NCBI GenBank assembly: GCA_022842065.1
Contig: JALHQH010000015.1
Coordinates: 62,001-126,000 of the forward strand
Direction of reading: 5' to 3'
Length of the DNA stretch: 64,000 nt
From: Caldilineaceae bacterium
GTDB lineage: Bacteria > Chloroflexota > Anaerolineae > Caldilineales > Caldilineaceae
Made by a program: the position numbers and the translations under genes. The notes below the pieces were generated by a model. That model made no database searches and was not told where the DNA came from. It saw only the letters and a program-made list of their open reading frames with translations. The first letter of the stretch is position 1. Each line of letters opens with the position of its first letter. Shown one piece after another: positions 53,965-62,449 of this stretch.

Positions 53965-55818
53965 TTAGCGGCTGACTAGAGGTAGATAGAAGCGCTGCAA
54001 CGGCGTGGGTAAAGTGCTGGTCGGTGTGGCGATGGGGGTTGATGTTGGTGATGGTGGTGGTGGTGTCCCTGGCGGCACCGTGGGGGTGGGTGTCGCGCCG
54101 GCACTTTGGATGCTCGCCGCCACATCCAACAGCCCGCCCAACTGGTCGGGGTAGGTGGGATTCTGGCTGTCAAGATTGATGGCATGGGCGGCAAAGTTGG
54201 CTTCAATGGCCGCCACCGAAGCCAGCGGCAACTGTTTGCGCACCAAGGCGGCTGCGCCACTGACAAAACCAGTGGCCATCGATGTGCCGCTCCAACTGGC
54301 ATAACCACTGCCCTGGGCGCTGATCATCGTAGAGGTGATGCCGACCCCAGGTGCCGCAATGTCAATCCAATCAACGCCGTAGTTGGCAAAATCTGCCTTG
54401 ATCCCGGCACTGTCAACGGCGGTAACACTGATCACGTGGGGATAGCTGGCGGGATATTGGGGCAGGCTGCTGTTGAGATTGCCGGCCGCGGCCACCACAA
54501 TCACGCCCTGCGCAATCACCCTGGCAATCGTGTCGCGCAACACTCGCGAATCATTTTCGGCACCGAGGCTCAAGTTGATCACATCCGCCCCTTGTTGCAC
54601 TGCCCATTCAATCGCATAGGCCAGGGTAAAGGTGTTGCCGCGACCATTCGAATCGAGCACACGCACCGGCAACAGTTGGCTCTGGGGACTGACCTTGGCA
54701 ATGATGCCGCTAATGTGGGTACCGTGACCCCAGCCCAGCCCATCGCCTTCATCCTGTGGTTCGCTGTCATCCGCCACCATGTCGTAGCCGGCCAGCAAGC
54801 GCCCGGTAAAAGCACTATGGGCTAGATCGATACCCGTGTCAAGAACTGCCACGATCATGCCTGCCCCTTGTTCCTGCGCTAACGCGGCGTCCAGATTAAT
54901 CTGTGCAAAGGCCGACTGGTTGGTATAGCCGCTGGGATCTTCGCCACCCCACCGCCAGGTTTTGTATCCATGCCCCTGGGGAATCCCACCGACAAAATTC
55001 AACTCGGCCCAAATCACATCCGGATCGGCGCGCAGGCGCGGCGCGGCTTGCTCTTCGTCGTCATCAGCGGTGCCAAAGAGATAAATATTGGCGGAAGCCA
55101 GCAGGGTCGCCTGTGGCGTTAAACCATAGCGGCTGGCCACCGTGGTCGAAAGTACCCCAGTTTGCAGCCGCACCACGACTTCATTCAATTCATGGTCATC
55201 AACGCGCACACGGTTCGCTTGAAAACGGCTTTCACCCTGCCATTGCCCACGCGCTTCCAGCCAACTTCCCACTGGTGGCACACCATCATCGAGCCGGGTG
55301 GCACTGTTGACGATCAGCGTGATCGTCAGTTGACGCGCGGTTTGAATCAGCCACTCACCAGAGCCGCCGGCGGGGGCGCTCAACAAGATCCCTTTGACCT
55401 CCGCTTCACGCCCATCGTCCTCTTCGCGCTCGATTCGTTCGGCGCGCAGCCAATTTGTGGCTGCCCACTCCCCTTTGGCCTTGATTAATTGACCGCTGGC
55501 TGGTAGGGCAGGGTCAAACCGGGTTTCGCTGTCCGCACTCACGCGGTAAATACGACCACTTTGGCTACGCACCTGCCAATCGCCAATCCCGGCGGGATGG
55601 TTGGGGGCATTGAGCACAACGCCCTTAATCTCGCCATCGCTATCGCTCTCGGTTCCCGGTTCGGTGGCCAGGACACCCAACCAAAACACAAGGCAGGCGA
55701 TGAGTGCCACGGCCAGCGCACTGGTGAAGGGCAGGAAGCGCCGGCCAGTGCAAGGCCACGTGTTACTTGGCTGCCCGGCTGGTGTAGGCATAGTTGGTCG
55801 TCGATGTACAGGCACCAT
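53965..55818 (-). CDS. Secreted subtilisin-like (S8) protease with DUF5666-like domains
   Basis: 617 residues. N-terminal helix at 30-51 (signal or anchor), then two DUF5666-like units (about 62-130 and 138-206), a propeptide-like segment, and the catalytic domain. The catalytic triad is Asp327 (AVLDTGID), His365 (GWGHGTH) and Ser513 (SGTSMATG). A Pro/Thr linker leads to the C-terminal tail RFYLPLVSR. It should cleave proteins outside the cell. It starts 3 bases after the stop of the CHAT gene, so it is in the same operon. Confidence 0.93.
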   Translation of the reverse strand: MVPVHRRPTMPTPAGQPSNTWPCTGRRFLPFTSALAVALIACLVFWLGVLATEPGTESDSDGEIKGVVLNAPNHPAGIGDWQVRSQSGRIYRVSADSETRFDPALPASGQLIKAKGEWAATNWLRAERIEREEDDGREAEVKGILLSAPAGGSGEWLIQTARQLTITLIVNSATRLDDGVPPVGSWLEARGQWQGESRFQANRVRVDDHELNEVVVRLQTGVLSTTVASRYGLTPQATLLASANIYLFGTADDDEEQAAPRLRADPDVIWAELNFVGGIPQGHGYKTWRWGGEDPSGYTNQSAFAQINLDAALAQEQGAGMIVAVLDTGIDLAHSAFTGRLLAGYDMVADDSEPQDEGDGLGWGHGTHISGIIAKVSPQSQLLPVRVLDSNGRGNTFTLAYAIEWAVQQGADVINLSLGAENDSRVLRDTIARVIAQGVIVVAAAGNLNSSLPQYPASYPHVISVTAVDSAGIKADFANYGVDWIDIAAPGVGITSTMISAQGSGYASWSGTSMATGFVSGAAALVRKQLPLASVAAIEANFAAHAINLDSQNPTYPDQLGGLLDVAASIQSAGATPTPTVPPGTPPPPSPTSTPIATPTSTLPTPLQRFYLPLVSR

Positions 55819-55821
55819 GGT

Positions 55822-58800
55822 TCAATCTCCAATCACAAAAAAGGCTGCCCAGTAATAGGGGTGTAGTCCAGCCGTATCCGCCGCACGTTGGGCTGCGCGC
55901 AGTGCGGCGGCTGGACGACTGCTTGTCGCCAGGGCCGCGCTGTGGACCTCGTTCCTATCGTTACTGAGCAGAAAGGTATAAAAGTGATCCATCAGATCGG
56001 CGGCACTGGCGTCGTGGACATTCCAGAGGGTAGCGATCAATTCGGCGACACCGGCCCCCAAAAAGCCGCGCGCCAGCCCGACCACTTCATCGCCCCCGCG
56101 GACCCGGCCCACGCCACTTTCACACGCGCTTAACACGACCAAACGCGCCGCTACGGGCAGACGATAGAGCTCGCGCACATCGATCCAGCCGTCAGCCAGC
56201 TTGAGGGCCGAAAAGAACGGGTTATCAGGACGAAAAAGGCCATGGGTTGCAAGGTGTAAAATGTCGGCTTGTGCTGCCTGGGCCAAGCCGGCCCGCCCGG
56301 CCTGATCACCCAGAAAGAGCTGTGCCCCATCAAAATGCTGGGCCGCGCGCTCAACTTCGCGGCGGGCCGCGGGAATGGCCGGATCATCGACGGCCAGGCC
56401 TGCCCATGCGCGCCAGGGTGACTTTGGCCGGTTGGACGCAGACGTTGTGTCGGCATAGACTTCGCCTGCCCGGCGGCGTAAGGCCGCGACACTGGCGCTC
56501 GGGGCATAGGTACACTCAAAGTGGTGAAGCAAATAGGCCTCGCCATCCCACAGCGCATGAAAGGGCAGCCGGTGCAGCGCACCAACCGGGACGATTAGCA
56601 GGCGGGTGGCCTGTAACTGGTCGCGCATGGGCGCAATGACCAACTGGTAAAGGGTGGCGAGTGCTTCGCGTAGCCGTGCTTGTAGACGGGCACCGTGACG
56701 TGTCAGATAATCACCGCCCACCTCGGCGCGCCCAAGCTGAAAATGCAACTCGGCCATTGCCTGTTGGACAGCAGCCACCGTTGCGAGCCGACGATAGACC
56801 CTGATCGTTGCCCAGTCAACGAGAAAGGCCGCCACTGTGTCACCGTCGATCAGGTAGAGGATCGCCTGTTGGTCGGTCGCCAGGGTCTGCTGAAAGACGG
56901 TAAGATCGACCGCTGCGGCCTGCTGGAATAAGCCGGACTGGCGCCATTCCAGCCGTTGCAAGCTGGCTTCATGGGCCAGCAACTCCTGGCTGAGCTGTGG
57001 ATCAAGCCGGCGGCTGCCACTTTCACCCAGCAGTTGGTTATAGAGCCAATGTAAGCGCTGGCGTAAGCGGGCAACTTCGGTCGCAACTTCAGGCGCATCT
57101 GGGCCGGTGGGAAGGGCCAACTGTGCGCTTTCACCCTCAGGGGCTGTGCTGTCAGGGGCTGGACGCGCGGGCTGGGTGCTGTCAGGCAATTCACTTGCCG
57201 TGGCGGCCAAGAGTCGTTCCAGCAGAGTGCGTGAGCGCGCCCGTTCAACGACGGCAAAGGCCGCTGCCAATAGCTGATCGGACTGGCTAGCTTTGCTGTC
57301 CGCGGCGTCAGCCTCGGCGATCACCCCTGCTTGGTCCGCGCCCGCAGGTTGACTGGCCAGGTCGAGCAGCAGTTGCACCAGATCTTCATAGATCTGGTTT
57401 TTGTCATCCAAAAAGGCGGTGCGCACCTCTTCAATGCTGAGGGTCGCGCGTGTCGCTTCGAGGAGGGTGATGGCGATTTCAAAATGGGCACGGGCCGCGC
57501 TGCGCTCACCTTCGGCTTGGGCCAGACGCCCCAGCATGTGGTGTAGGCGCAGCGCGTAATGGGGCAACGGGCTGGCGCTGATCGCTGGTGCTAGCGTGCT
57601 GCCAATCAGTGTGGCGATGCTGGCGGCCCAGTGGTGGGCCGCCACAAAATCGCCCTGGGTAATGGCCAGCTGCATGCGCAAAATCTGTGCTTCAACCAAA
57701 CCACCGAGATCCCAAATCAGCGCTGTCCCGTTTTCCCCCTCGCCGGGCACCTGGGCGAGTAAAGAGTCAAGCAACTGGATGGCGAGTGCTGGCTCCCCTT
57801 GTCGCTGGGCCAGGGTGGCCTGGGCTAACGTGGTCCGCTGTTGCCAAAAGCGATTTTCCAGCTGCGTAAAAAGGAGCTGTGCCGCCTGTAGCTGCTGCGT
57901 GGCCTGGCTTAATTCCCCGTTGCGCAGGGCAAGTAGACCCGCGGTATAGTGGGTCTGGCCCAGTTCATAGGGTTGATCAGCGCTGCGAAAGAGGGCTTCA
58001 CTGCGGGTGAGCGCCTGTTGTGCCTCCGGCAGCAGATTCATCACCAGGTAGGCCATTGCCTGTTCCAGCAGCAATTCATCGGCCTGGCGTAACTGTTCCA
58101 GATCGGGCGTCGCGTTGGCCGCTGTTGGTGGGACAAGATTAACCCAAGCCGCGTCAAAAGCAGCGAGCGCTTCACTGTAACGCCCGCTGCGCAGGTAAAG
58201 GCGACCACGGTTGGTCTGTGCCCGGCCCTGATTCGTCTGGTCATTGCTTTGGGCAAAGCCCGCTTCGGCTGCCAGTAACGCCGCTTCGGCTGCGTCCGGC
58301 TGATCGAGAAAGGTGAGCGCCGTGGCCCGATTAAGATCATTGTGCGCCAGCTCCGCGGTGAGGGTTGCCAACTGCGCCGCAATCGGCGGCGGGCTAGTCA
58401 GTGCCTGCAAAAGTTGCCGACTTTGCGCAAAGGCGGCCAACGCCAGGCTATGCCGCTCGGTATAGGCCAACAGCGTCCCCAGGTTATGATAGGCACTTGC
58501 CTGTTGGATGCTCTGCTCAAACGCCGCCGGCGGTTGCTGCTGCCAGGCTGCAATCGCGGTGCGTGCGGCGGTTTCGGCGGCGGCATAGTGACCTTGCATG
58601 GCCAATACCTGGGTGAGACCAAGCAGGGCGCGTGTCGCACCGGTCGTTTCACCCGCTGCTTGCCAAGCGCTTTGGGCCTGCGTGAGGAGCTTTTCGGCTT
58701 CGGCCAGCGCGCCGGCAAAGAGTTGCAAGCGGGCATGCGCATAGGCCAGTTGCGCCTGGGTGGCCGGTGCCAGAGGGGCCGTGGTGGCCAGTTGCGTTGC

Positions 58801-58992
58801 CAGGGCATCCGCCACGGCCAGCCACTGCCCGGCGCGTTGTGGATCAATCTCTGATTCGTATAGTGATGATGTGGCGAGGCTGACCAGGCTAGCCTCAGTG
58901 GCGTGCCCTTGGCGCTGTAATGTGCGCAATGCCTCGTCAACGGTCAAATCGGCGAACGCAGCTAGCCAAGGGCTGGGGGAAGGGGTCGTCAT
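55822..58992 (-). CDS. TPR-CHAT protein (caspase-like protease)
   Basis: 1056 residues. The N-terminal ~500 residues are TPR-like helical repeats (AYHNLGTLLAYTERHSLALAAFAQ, GRYSEALAAFDAAW, ELGQTHYTAGLLALRNGELSQATQQLQAA). The C-terminal ~360 residues are a CHAT domain with the caspase-like dyad His917 (HLATHGLF) and Cys957 (LSACESG), followed by GDEVVGLARGFLGAGVAELIATLW. CHAT proteins cleave specific targets when activated through their helical part. Its start overlaps the anti-sigma stop by 4 bases. No membrane segment, so it acts in the cytoplasm. Target unknown; regulators in the same operon are obvious candidates. Confidence 0.9.
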   Translation of the reverse strand: MTTPSPSPWLAAFADLTVDEALRTLQRQGHATEASLVSLATSSLYESEIDPQRAGQWLAVADALATQLATTAPLAPATQAQLAYAHARLQLFAGALAEAEKLLTQAQSAWQAAGETTGATRALLGLTQVLAMQGHYAAAETAARTAIAAWQQQPPAAFEQSIQQASAYHNLGTLLAYTERHSLALAAFAQSRQLLQALTSPPPIAAQLATLTAELAHNDLNRATALTFLDQPDAAEAALLAAEAGFAQSNDQTNQGRAQTNRGRLYLRSGRYSEALAAFDAAWVNLVPPTAANATPDLEQLRQADELLLEQAMAYLVMNLLPEAQQALTRSEALFRSADQPYELGQTHYTAGLLALRNGELSQATQQLQAAQLLFTQLENRFWQQRTTLAQATLAQRQGEPALAIQLLDSLLAQVPGEGENGTALIWDLGGLVEAQILRMQLAITQGDFVAAHHWAASIATLIGSTLAPAISASPLPHYALRLHHMLGRLAQAEGERSAARAHFEIAITLLEATRATLSIEEVRTAFLDDKNQIYEDLVQLLLDLASQPAGADQAGVIAEADAADSKASQSDQLLAAAFAVVERARSRTLLERLLAATASELPDSTQPARPAPDSTAPEGESAQLALPTGPDAPEVATEVARLRQRLHWLYNQLLGESGSRRLDPQLSQELLAHEASLQRLEWRQSGLFQQAAAVDLTVFQQTLATDQQAILYLIDGDTVAAFLVDWATIRVYRRLATVAAVQQAMAELHFQLGRAEVGGDYLTRHGARLQARLREALATLYQLVIAPMRDQLQATRLLIVPVGALHRLPFHALWDGEAYLLHHFECTYAPSASVAALRRRAGEVYADTTSASNRPKSPWRAWAGLAVDDPAIPAARREVERAAQHFDGAQLFLGDQAGRAGLAQAAQADILHLATHGLFRPDNPFFSALKLADGWIDVRELYRLPVAARLVVLSACESGVGRVRGGDEVVGLARGFLGAGVAELIATLWNVHDASAADLMDHFYTFLLSNDRNEVHSAALATSSRPAAALRAAQRAADTAGLHPYYWAAFFVIGD

Positions 58993-59597
58993 GCCAACTC
59001 CAATGCTTCGAGCAAAAGCGCGGCACCCGTCGGGGGCAATAGATAAAGGGCGTACGCGCCGGCCGGCAGGCCAGTGAGGCGAAAGCGGCCTTGGCCATCA
59101 CTTTCACCTGTCTGGATGAGCGTGCCCGCTGGCTGTTGCAATTCGAGCCACATGGGCAGCAGGGGCGCGTCTGTCTGGAGCGGCAGCACTTCGCCTTCCA
59201 GTGTAAAGGTGCCATCGTGCTGTTCAACCAGCAGTTCGACCTCGGCCTGTGGCGTGGCATAGAGCAGCCGATAACCGGCCGGACCAGCGGTACGCAGACC
59301 CTGCGCTTGGCTCTGCTCACGCCCATTCCAGAGGACCGATGCGCGGATCGTCTCGATGAGACTGGCCAGGCGTGAGGGCTGTGCCGGGATTTGGGTAAAG
59401 AGTTGGGTGTAGCGGCTCAATGCGGCCTCACTTGGCCTACTCTGGCGGGCCAGGGCCAGATTCGTCGCCAGCGCCGTCAGTTCTGCCAACTGCGCGCGAC
59501 AGGTTCCACAGCCGGCCAGATGGGCCGTTGCTGCCCCGTCCGGCTGATCGCTATCAAAGGCAAAGGCATAGAGTTGGTCTTGATCTAAATGGGTCAT
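58989..59597 (-). CDS. Zinc-finger anti-sigma-like protein with a carboxypeptidase-regulatory-like domain
   Basis: 202 residues. Near the N-terminus, His26-x3-Cys30-x2-Cys33 (HLAGCGTC) is the zinc-binding anti-sigma (ZAS) motif. No clear membrane helix follows, so it seems soluble. The C-terminal part (GTLIQTGESDGQGRFRLTGLPAGAYALYLLPP) is a beta-sandwich like carboxypeptidase-regulatory domains. It is encoded 120 bases after the ECF sigma gene and overlaps the CHAT gene, so it should bind that sigma factor. A soluble anti-sigma could be controlled by CHAT-mediated cleavage, which is an inference. Confidence 0.82.
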   Translation of the reverse strand: MTHLDQDQLYAFAFDSDQPDGAATAHLAGCGTCRAQLAELTALATNLALARQSRPSEAALSRYTQLFTQIPAQPSRLASLIETIRASVLWNGREQSQAQGLRTAGPAGYRLLYATPQAEVELLVEQHDGTFTLEGEVLPLQTDAPLLPMWLELQQPAGTLIQTGESDGQGRFRLTGLPAGAYALYLLPPTGAALLLEALELA

Positions 59598-59717
59598 GGG
59601 TTTTGCATTCCAATGGTCGAAAATTCGATTTTCAGGCTAACTGGCGGTTACTGCACTGGGGTGCCAATCACTTCTGTCCCAAAGGTGCGCTTTGGCTACG
59701 TCAAAAATACATGAGTT

Positions 59718-60359
59718 TTATTCATGATGAATGAGTTCCTGCGCGTGAAAACCAAGCCCCTCCAGCAAGGTGCGCAACTGTTGCAGGCAGCGGTTGCGCG
59801 TGGGGCCAATGCTACCCTTGGGGATCTCCAGTTGACTGCTGATCTCATCATAGGAGGGCTCGGCTGGGTCAAGAAAGATCAAGGTGAGCAGGAGTCGACA
59901 CCGTTCTCCTAGCCGCGCCAGCCCGGCGGCCAACGCTTCCTGCTGGCCCCAGCCTTGGAGTAACTCGGTCATGGTGGGCAGGGGGCGGCTTAAGGGCTGC
60001 ATCACGGCTGGGGTTGTGGTCAAGCCCGCTTCCCCGCTGGGGTTACCTTCGCTGGTGGCCAGGTCGCCGGCGGCCAGGGTTTCCTCGCGTTTGCGCCGTT
60101 GCAGGGCACGCCAGCTATAGCGCCGGGCCGTCGTCATCAGCCAGGCCGGCAGGCTCTGCGGATCTACCAATTGGGGCAAGCCCTGGGCGAGCGCCAGAAA
60201 AACCTCCTGGCCGACATCATCAACCTCGGCCGCAGTGAGCCCGTACCGGACCGGGATCGAATGGACCAGCCGGGCATAGTGGTGGACAAGTTGCTGCCAG
60301 GCCCGGCTATCACCGCGGCGGCAGCGGGCAATTAAGTCATGATGGTCAATGGCACTCAC
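59718..60359 (-). CDS. ECF-type sigma factor of the CHAT operon
   Basis: 213 residues from a GTG at 60359 (AAAAGG precedes; frames extending to 60467 translate the repeat cluster). Region 2: LIARCRRGDSRAWQQLVHHYARLVHSIPVRYGLTAAEVDDVGQEVFLALAQ and LMTTARRYSWRALQRRKRE; region 4: LGERCRLLLTLIFLDPAEPSYDEISSQLEIPKGSIGPTRNRCLQQLR. First gene of the operon ECF sigma - anti-sigma - TPR-CHAT - S8 protease. It probably switches on its own operon. Confidence 0.92.
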   Translation of the reverse strand: MSAIDHHDLIARCRRGDSRAWQQLVHHYARLVHSIPVRYGLTAAEVDDVGQEVFLALAQGLPQLVDPQSLPAWLMTTARRYSWRALQRRKREETLAAGDLATSEGNPSGEAGLTTTPAVMQPLSRPLPTMTELLQGWGQQEALAAGLARLGERCRLLLTLIFLDPAEPSYDEISSQLEIPKGSIGPTRNRCLQQLRTLLEGLGFHAQELIHHE

Positions 60360-60374
60360 AATAATCAACCTTTT

Positions 60375-60456
60375 GTTTGTAATGCGTGATGCGTAAAACG
60401 TGATGCGTGAGTAGTGATGTGTGATGCGTAAAGGCGCATGTTGCCAATCCAGCACC
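60375..60456. repeat. Degenerate ATGCGTGATGCGTAAAACG cluster
   Basis: Several partial units of the ACGCATCACG family next to the TCACGTT array. Confidence 0.6.
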
Positions 60457-60512
60457 TCACGTTTCACGTTTCACGTTTCACGTTTCACGTTTCACGTTTC
60501 ACGTTTCACGTT
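60457..60512. repeat. TCACGTT x8 heptamer array
   Basis: Eight uninterrupted copies of TCACGTT (56 bases), about 100 bases upstream of the ECF sigma start. It is long enough for slippage and lies in the promoter region of the CHAT operon. Confidence 0.85.
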
Positions 60513-60758
60513 ATCATACCCTACCTCAGCCCTTTAGCGTAGCGCACTTGTGCTGTCGTGACAAGCGACAGCCGTTGGATCTGCGGGATCCAAAAAATTC
60601 TGGCCACGTGCGGTGCGGGCGCTTGCGGAAAACGACACTTATCAACGCTCTGCGTTTGGTCATTCTACCCCATCTGGCGTAAGATTAGCTGGAAAATTGA
60701 GATTGAATCCCCGCAGCAATGGGCTAGCACACGACGGCCTAAATAGGCCACAGTGCTG

Positions 60759-60810
60759 CTGTGTGTAGCCGGTTCGTGACCGGCGCCGGTCACGAACCGG
60801 CTACACACAG
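60759..60810. repeat. 52-bp perfect palindrome
   Basis: Loop-free palindrome, arms of 26 bp centred on GGCGCC at 60784/60785. It is between the CHAT operon and the divergent membrane-protein genes. The remaining part of this 561-base gap (60360-60920) holds the repeat clusters and the promoters of both sides; no gene seen. Confidence 0.85.
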
Positions 60811-60920
60811 GTGAGCGATTGGCTTATTTGCGCCGCTATGTACTAGTACGCGCTGGGTCTTGGGGATGGATCGTCGTCTAAATAAACGATAAACTACTCT
60901 ATGATAGGAGAAAGTTATTC

Positions 60921-61322
60921 ATGGCTTACGGCTTAGTACAAGCGCACTCTGGCTGGCGCTACCTTGTCATTTTATTCCTGGTGCTGGCGTTGGTGAAATA
61001 CCTGATTGGCATCGTTGCCAAACAAGAGTGGTCTGGGTTTGACAACTTCCTTGGCCGCTTCACGCCGATTGTGCTCGACATTCAATGGTTGCTTGGCATT
61101 GTCGTCTGGGTCATGCAACAGCGCTGGAATGGGGCCGATCCGGCCACCAGTTGGGAGCACCCTTTCACCATGACCCTGGCGTTGGTCGCCGTGCATATCG
61201 GCTGGTCGCGCGCCCGCAAAGCTACCGACAGCGCGACCAAGTTCCGCGCCGCAACCGTCGGCTTTTTGCTGGCCGGCCTCCTCGTCGCGCTCGGTGTGGC
61301 CCGGATCACCGGGGTGATGTAG
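60921..61322 (+). CDS. Four-helix membrane protein with AHSGWRY motif (paralogue 1)
   Basis: 133 residues, AGGAG about 10 bases ahead. Four hydrophobic helices: 12-33, 47-67, 79-96 and 112-130. Conserved-looking polar points include AHSGWRY (His9), EHPFTM and VAVHIGW. The protein is clearly related to the next one (HSIWRY, RHPALM, VIVHYGW). Histidines in membrane helices might bind heme, as in cytochrome-b-like families, and some databases carry similar proteins under that name, but binding is not shown here. Function unknown. Confidence 0.75.
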   Translation: MAYGLVQAHSGWRYLVILFLVLALVKYLIGIVAKQEWSGFDNFLGRFTPIVLDIQWLLGIVVWVMQQRWNGADPATSWEHPFTMTLALVAVHIGWSRARKATDSATKFRAATVGFLLAGLLVALGVARITGVM

Positions 61323-61469
61323 GTACAAGAAAATCGGTAAATCGGTAAATCGGTACACAATTATACAAGTATAGAAGTAACTTAGCGTGAAAGCGTTATC
61401 GCTGTTTATCGATTTACTGATCTACCGATTTACCTCCCTCTCTTCACTACAACGCAAGGCAACGGATAA

Positions 61470-61880
61470 ATGGACGAATTGATTGCCGGTCTAGTCAATG
61501 CACATTCGATCTGGCGCTATGTCGTGCTGATCATCGGGGGGATTACGCTAGGGCGATTGCTGCGGGGGTGGGTGCGCCGGGATCGGTGGCAACCACGGGA
61601 GGAGCGGCTTAGTCGGCTCTTTGTGACGGCGATCGATATTGCGCTGGGGTTGGGGCTGTTGGTCTGGTTGCTGCAAGGGCGTTGGGACGGGGCTGATCTG
61701 CTGCGCAGTTGGCGCCACCCCGCCCTGATGATTGTGGCCGCGGTGATTGTCCATTATGGCTGGTGGCGGATCCAAGACGCGCCGGCTGGTCCGCTCCGCT
61801 ATGGGCGCGGCTTACTCTACTTCGTCCTCGCCAGTGGGGTGATTGTTGTCGGCCTGATGCAGCTACAAGGAGTCTTTTAG
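61470..61880 (+). CDS. Four-helix membrane protein with HSIWRY motif (paralogue 2)
   Basis: 136 residues, paralogue of the previous gene and separated from it by a short repeat (ATCGGTAA units at 61333-61355 and their inverted copy near 61415-61435). The four helices and His positions (AHSIWRY, WRHPALM, VHYGWW) line up with the first protein. They may form a heterodimer. The gene is close to the putative promoter of the tRNA gene. Confidence 0.75.
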   Translation: MDELIAGLVNAHSIWRYVVLIIGGITLGRLLRGWVRRDRWQPREERLSRLFVTAIDIALGLGLLVWLLQGRWDGADLLRSWRHPALMIVAAVIVHYGWWRIQDAPAGPLRYGRGLLYFVLASGVIVVGLMQLQGVF

Positions 61881-61925
61881 CAGCCTCACGCCGCATCTTT
61901 ATTTGCTCGCAACTGGGCAAAAATT

Positions 61926-61954
61926 TGGCGGCGCAGGGCGGTTGTGCTATACTA
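61926..61954 (+). promoter_or_regulatory. Probable promoter of tRNA-Gln
   Basis: TTGGCG (61926-61931) and TATACT (61949-61954) with a 17-base spacer, about 92 bases upstream of the tRNA 5' end. Confidence 0.5.
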
Positions 61955-62045
61955 CACAATGTTGCGTACTGCTGTTATTGTTGTCTTAATTGGCAACAGA
62001 TGCCCACACAGTAGACGCCTACAGTGTAATCAATTATATCGCCGA

Positions 62046-62120
<75 letters not shown>

Positions 62121-62124
62121 AAAA

Positions 62125-62175
62125 AAGCCCCGCCGGTTTTGACTAAACGACAACCCGGGCGGCTCTTTTGTGATT
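62125..62175 (+). terminator. Terminator after tRNA-Gln
   Basis: AGCCCCGCCGG...CCGGGCGGCT inverted arms ending in CTTTTG. The remaining 270 bases before the next gene show no gene. Confidence 0.6.
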
Positions 62176-62449
62176 GGTGCTAAGCGCAGGGTCCGCGCCA
62201 ATTAACTGCGTGCTACGGTGCGTTGATTTGCATAATCGGCCAAGTGCCAGACTGATTTGGCTTGGTTGTGCAGTTGTAAATCGGCGCTGTGAGGCTTTTG
62301 TTGTAGATATCCTTAATGTATTGTAAATAATTCATCCGAGGGATTCCGGTTGCTAGCACGATTAATTATTTAGCCAACAGTAGGTTAATTTAACTACTGC
62401 CAATCTGCCTTGCAACTGTCGTTATTGGCGTGACCGGAGGATTTTGCCT

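Noticed and set aside
60360..60467. N-terminal extension of the ECF sigma factor
   Set aside because: Would encode RITHHYSRITFYASRIT from the intergenic repeat cluster; sigma region 2 begins after the GTG at 60359.
60457..60512. CRISPR-like array
   Set aside because: Heptamer units directly abut with no spacers; a simple tandem repeat.
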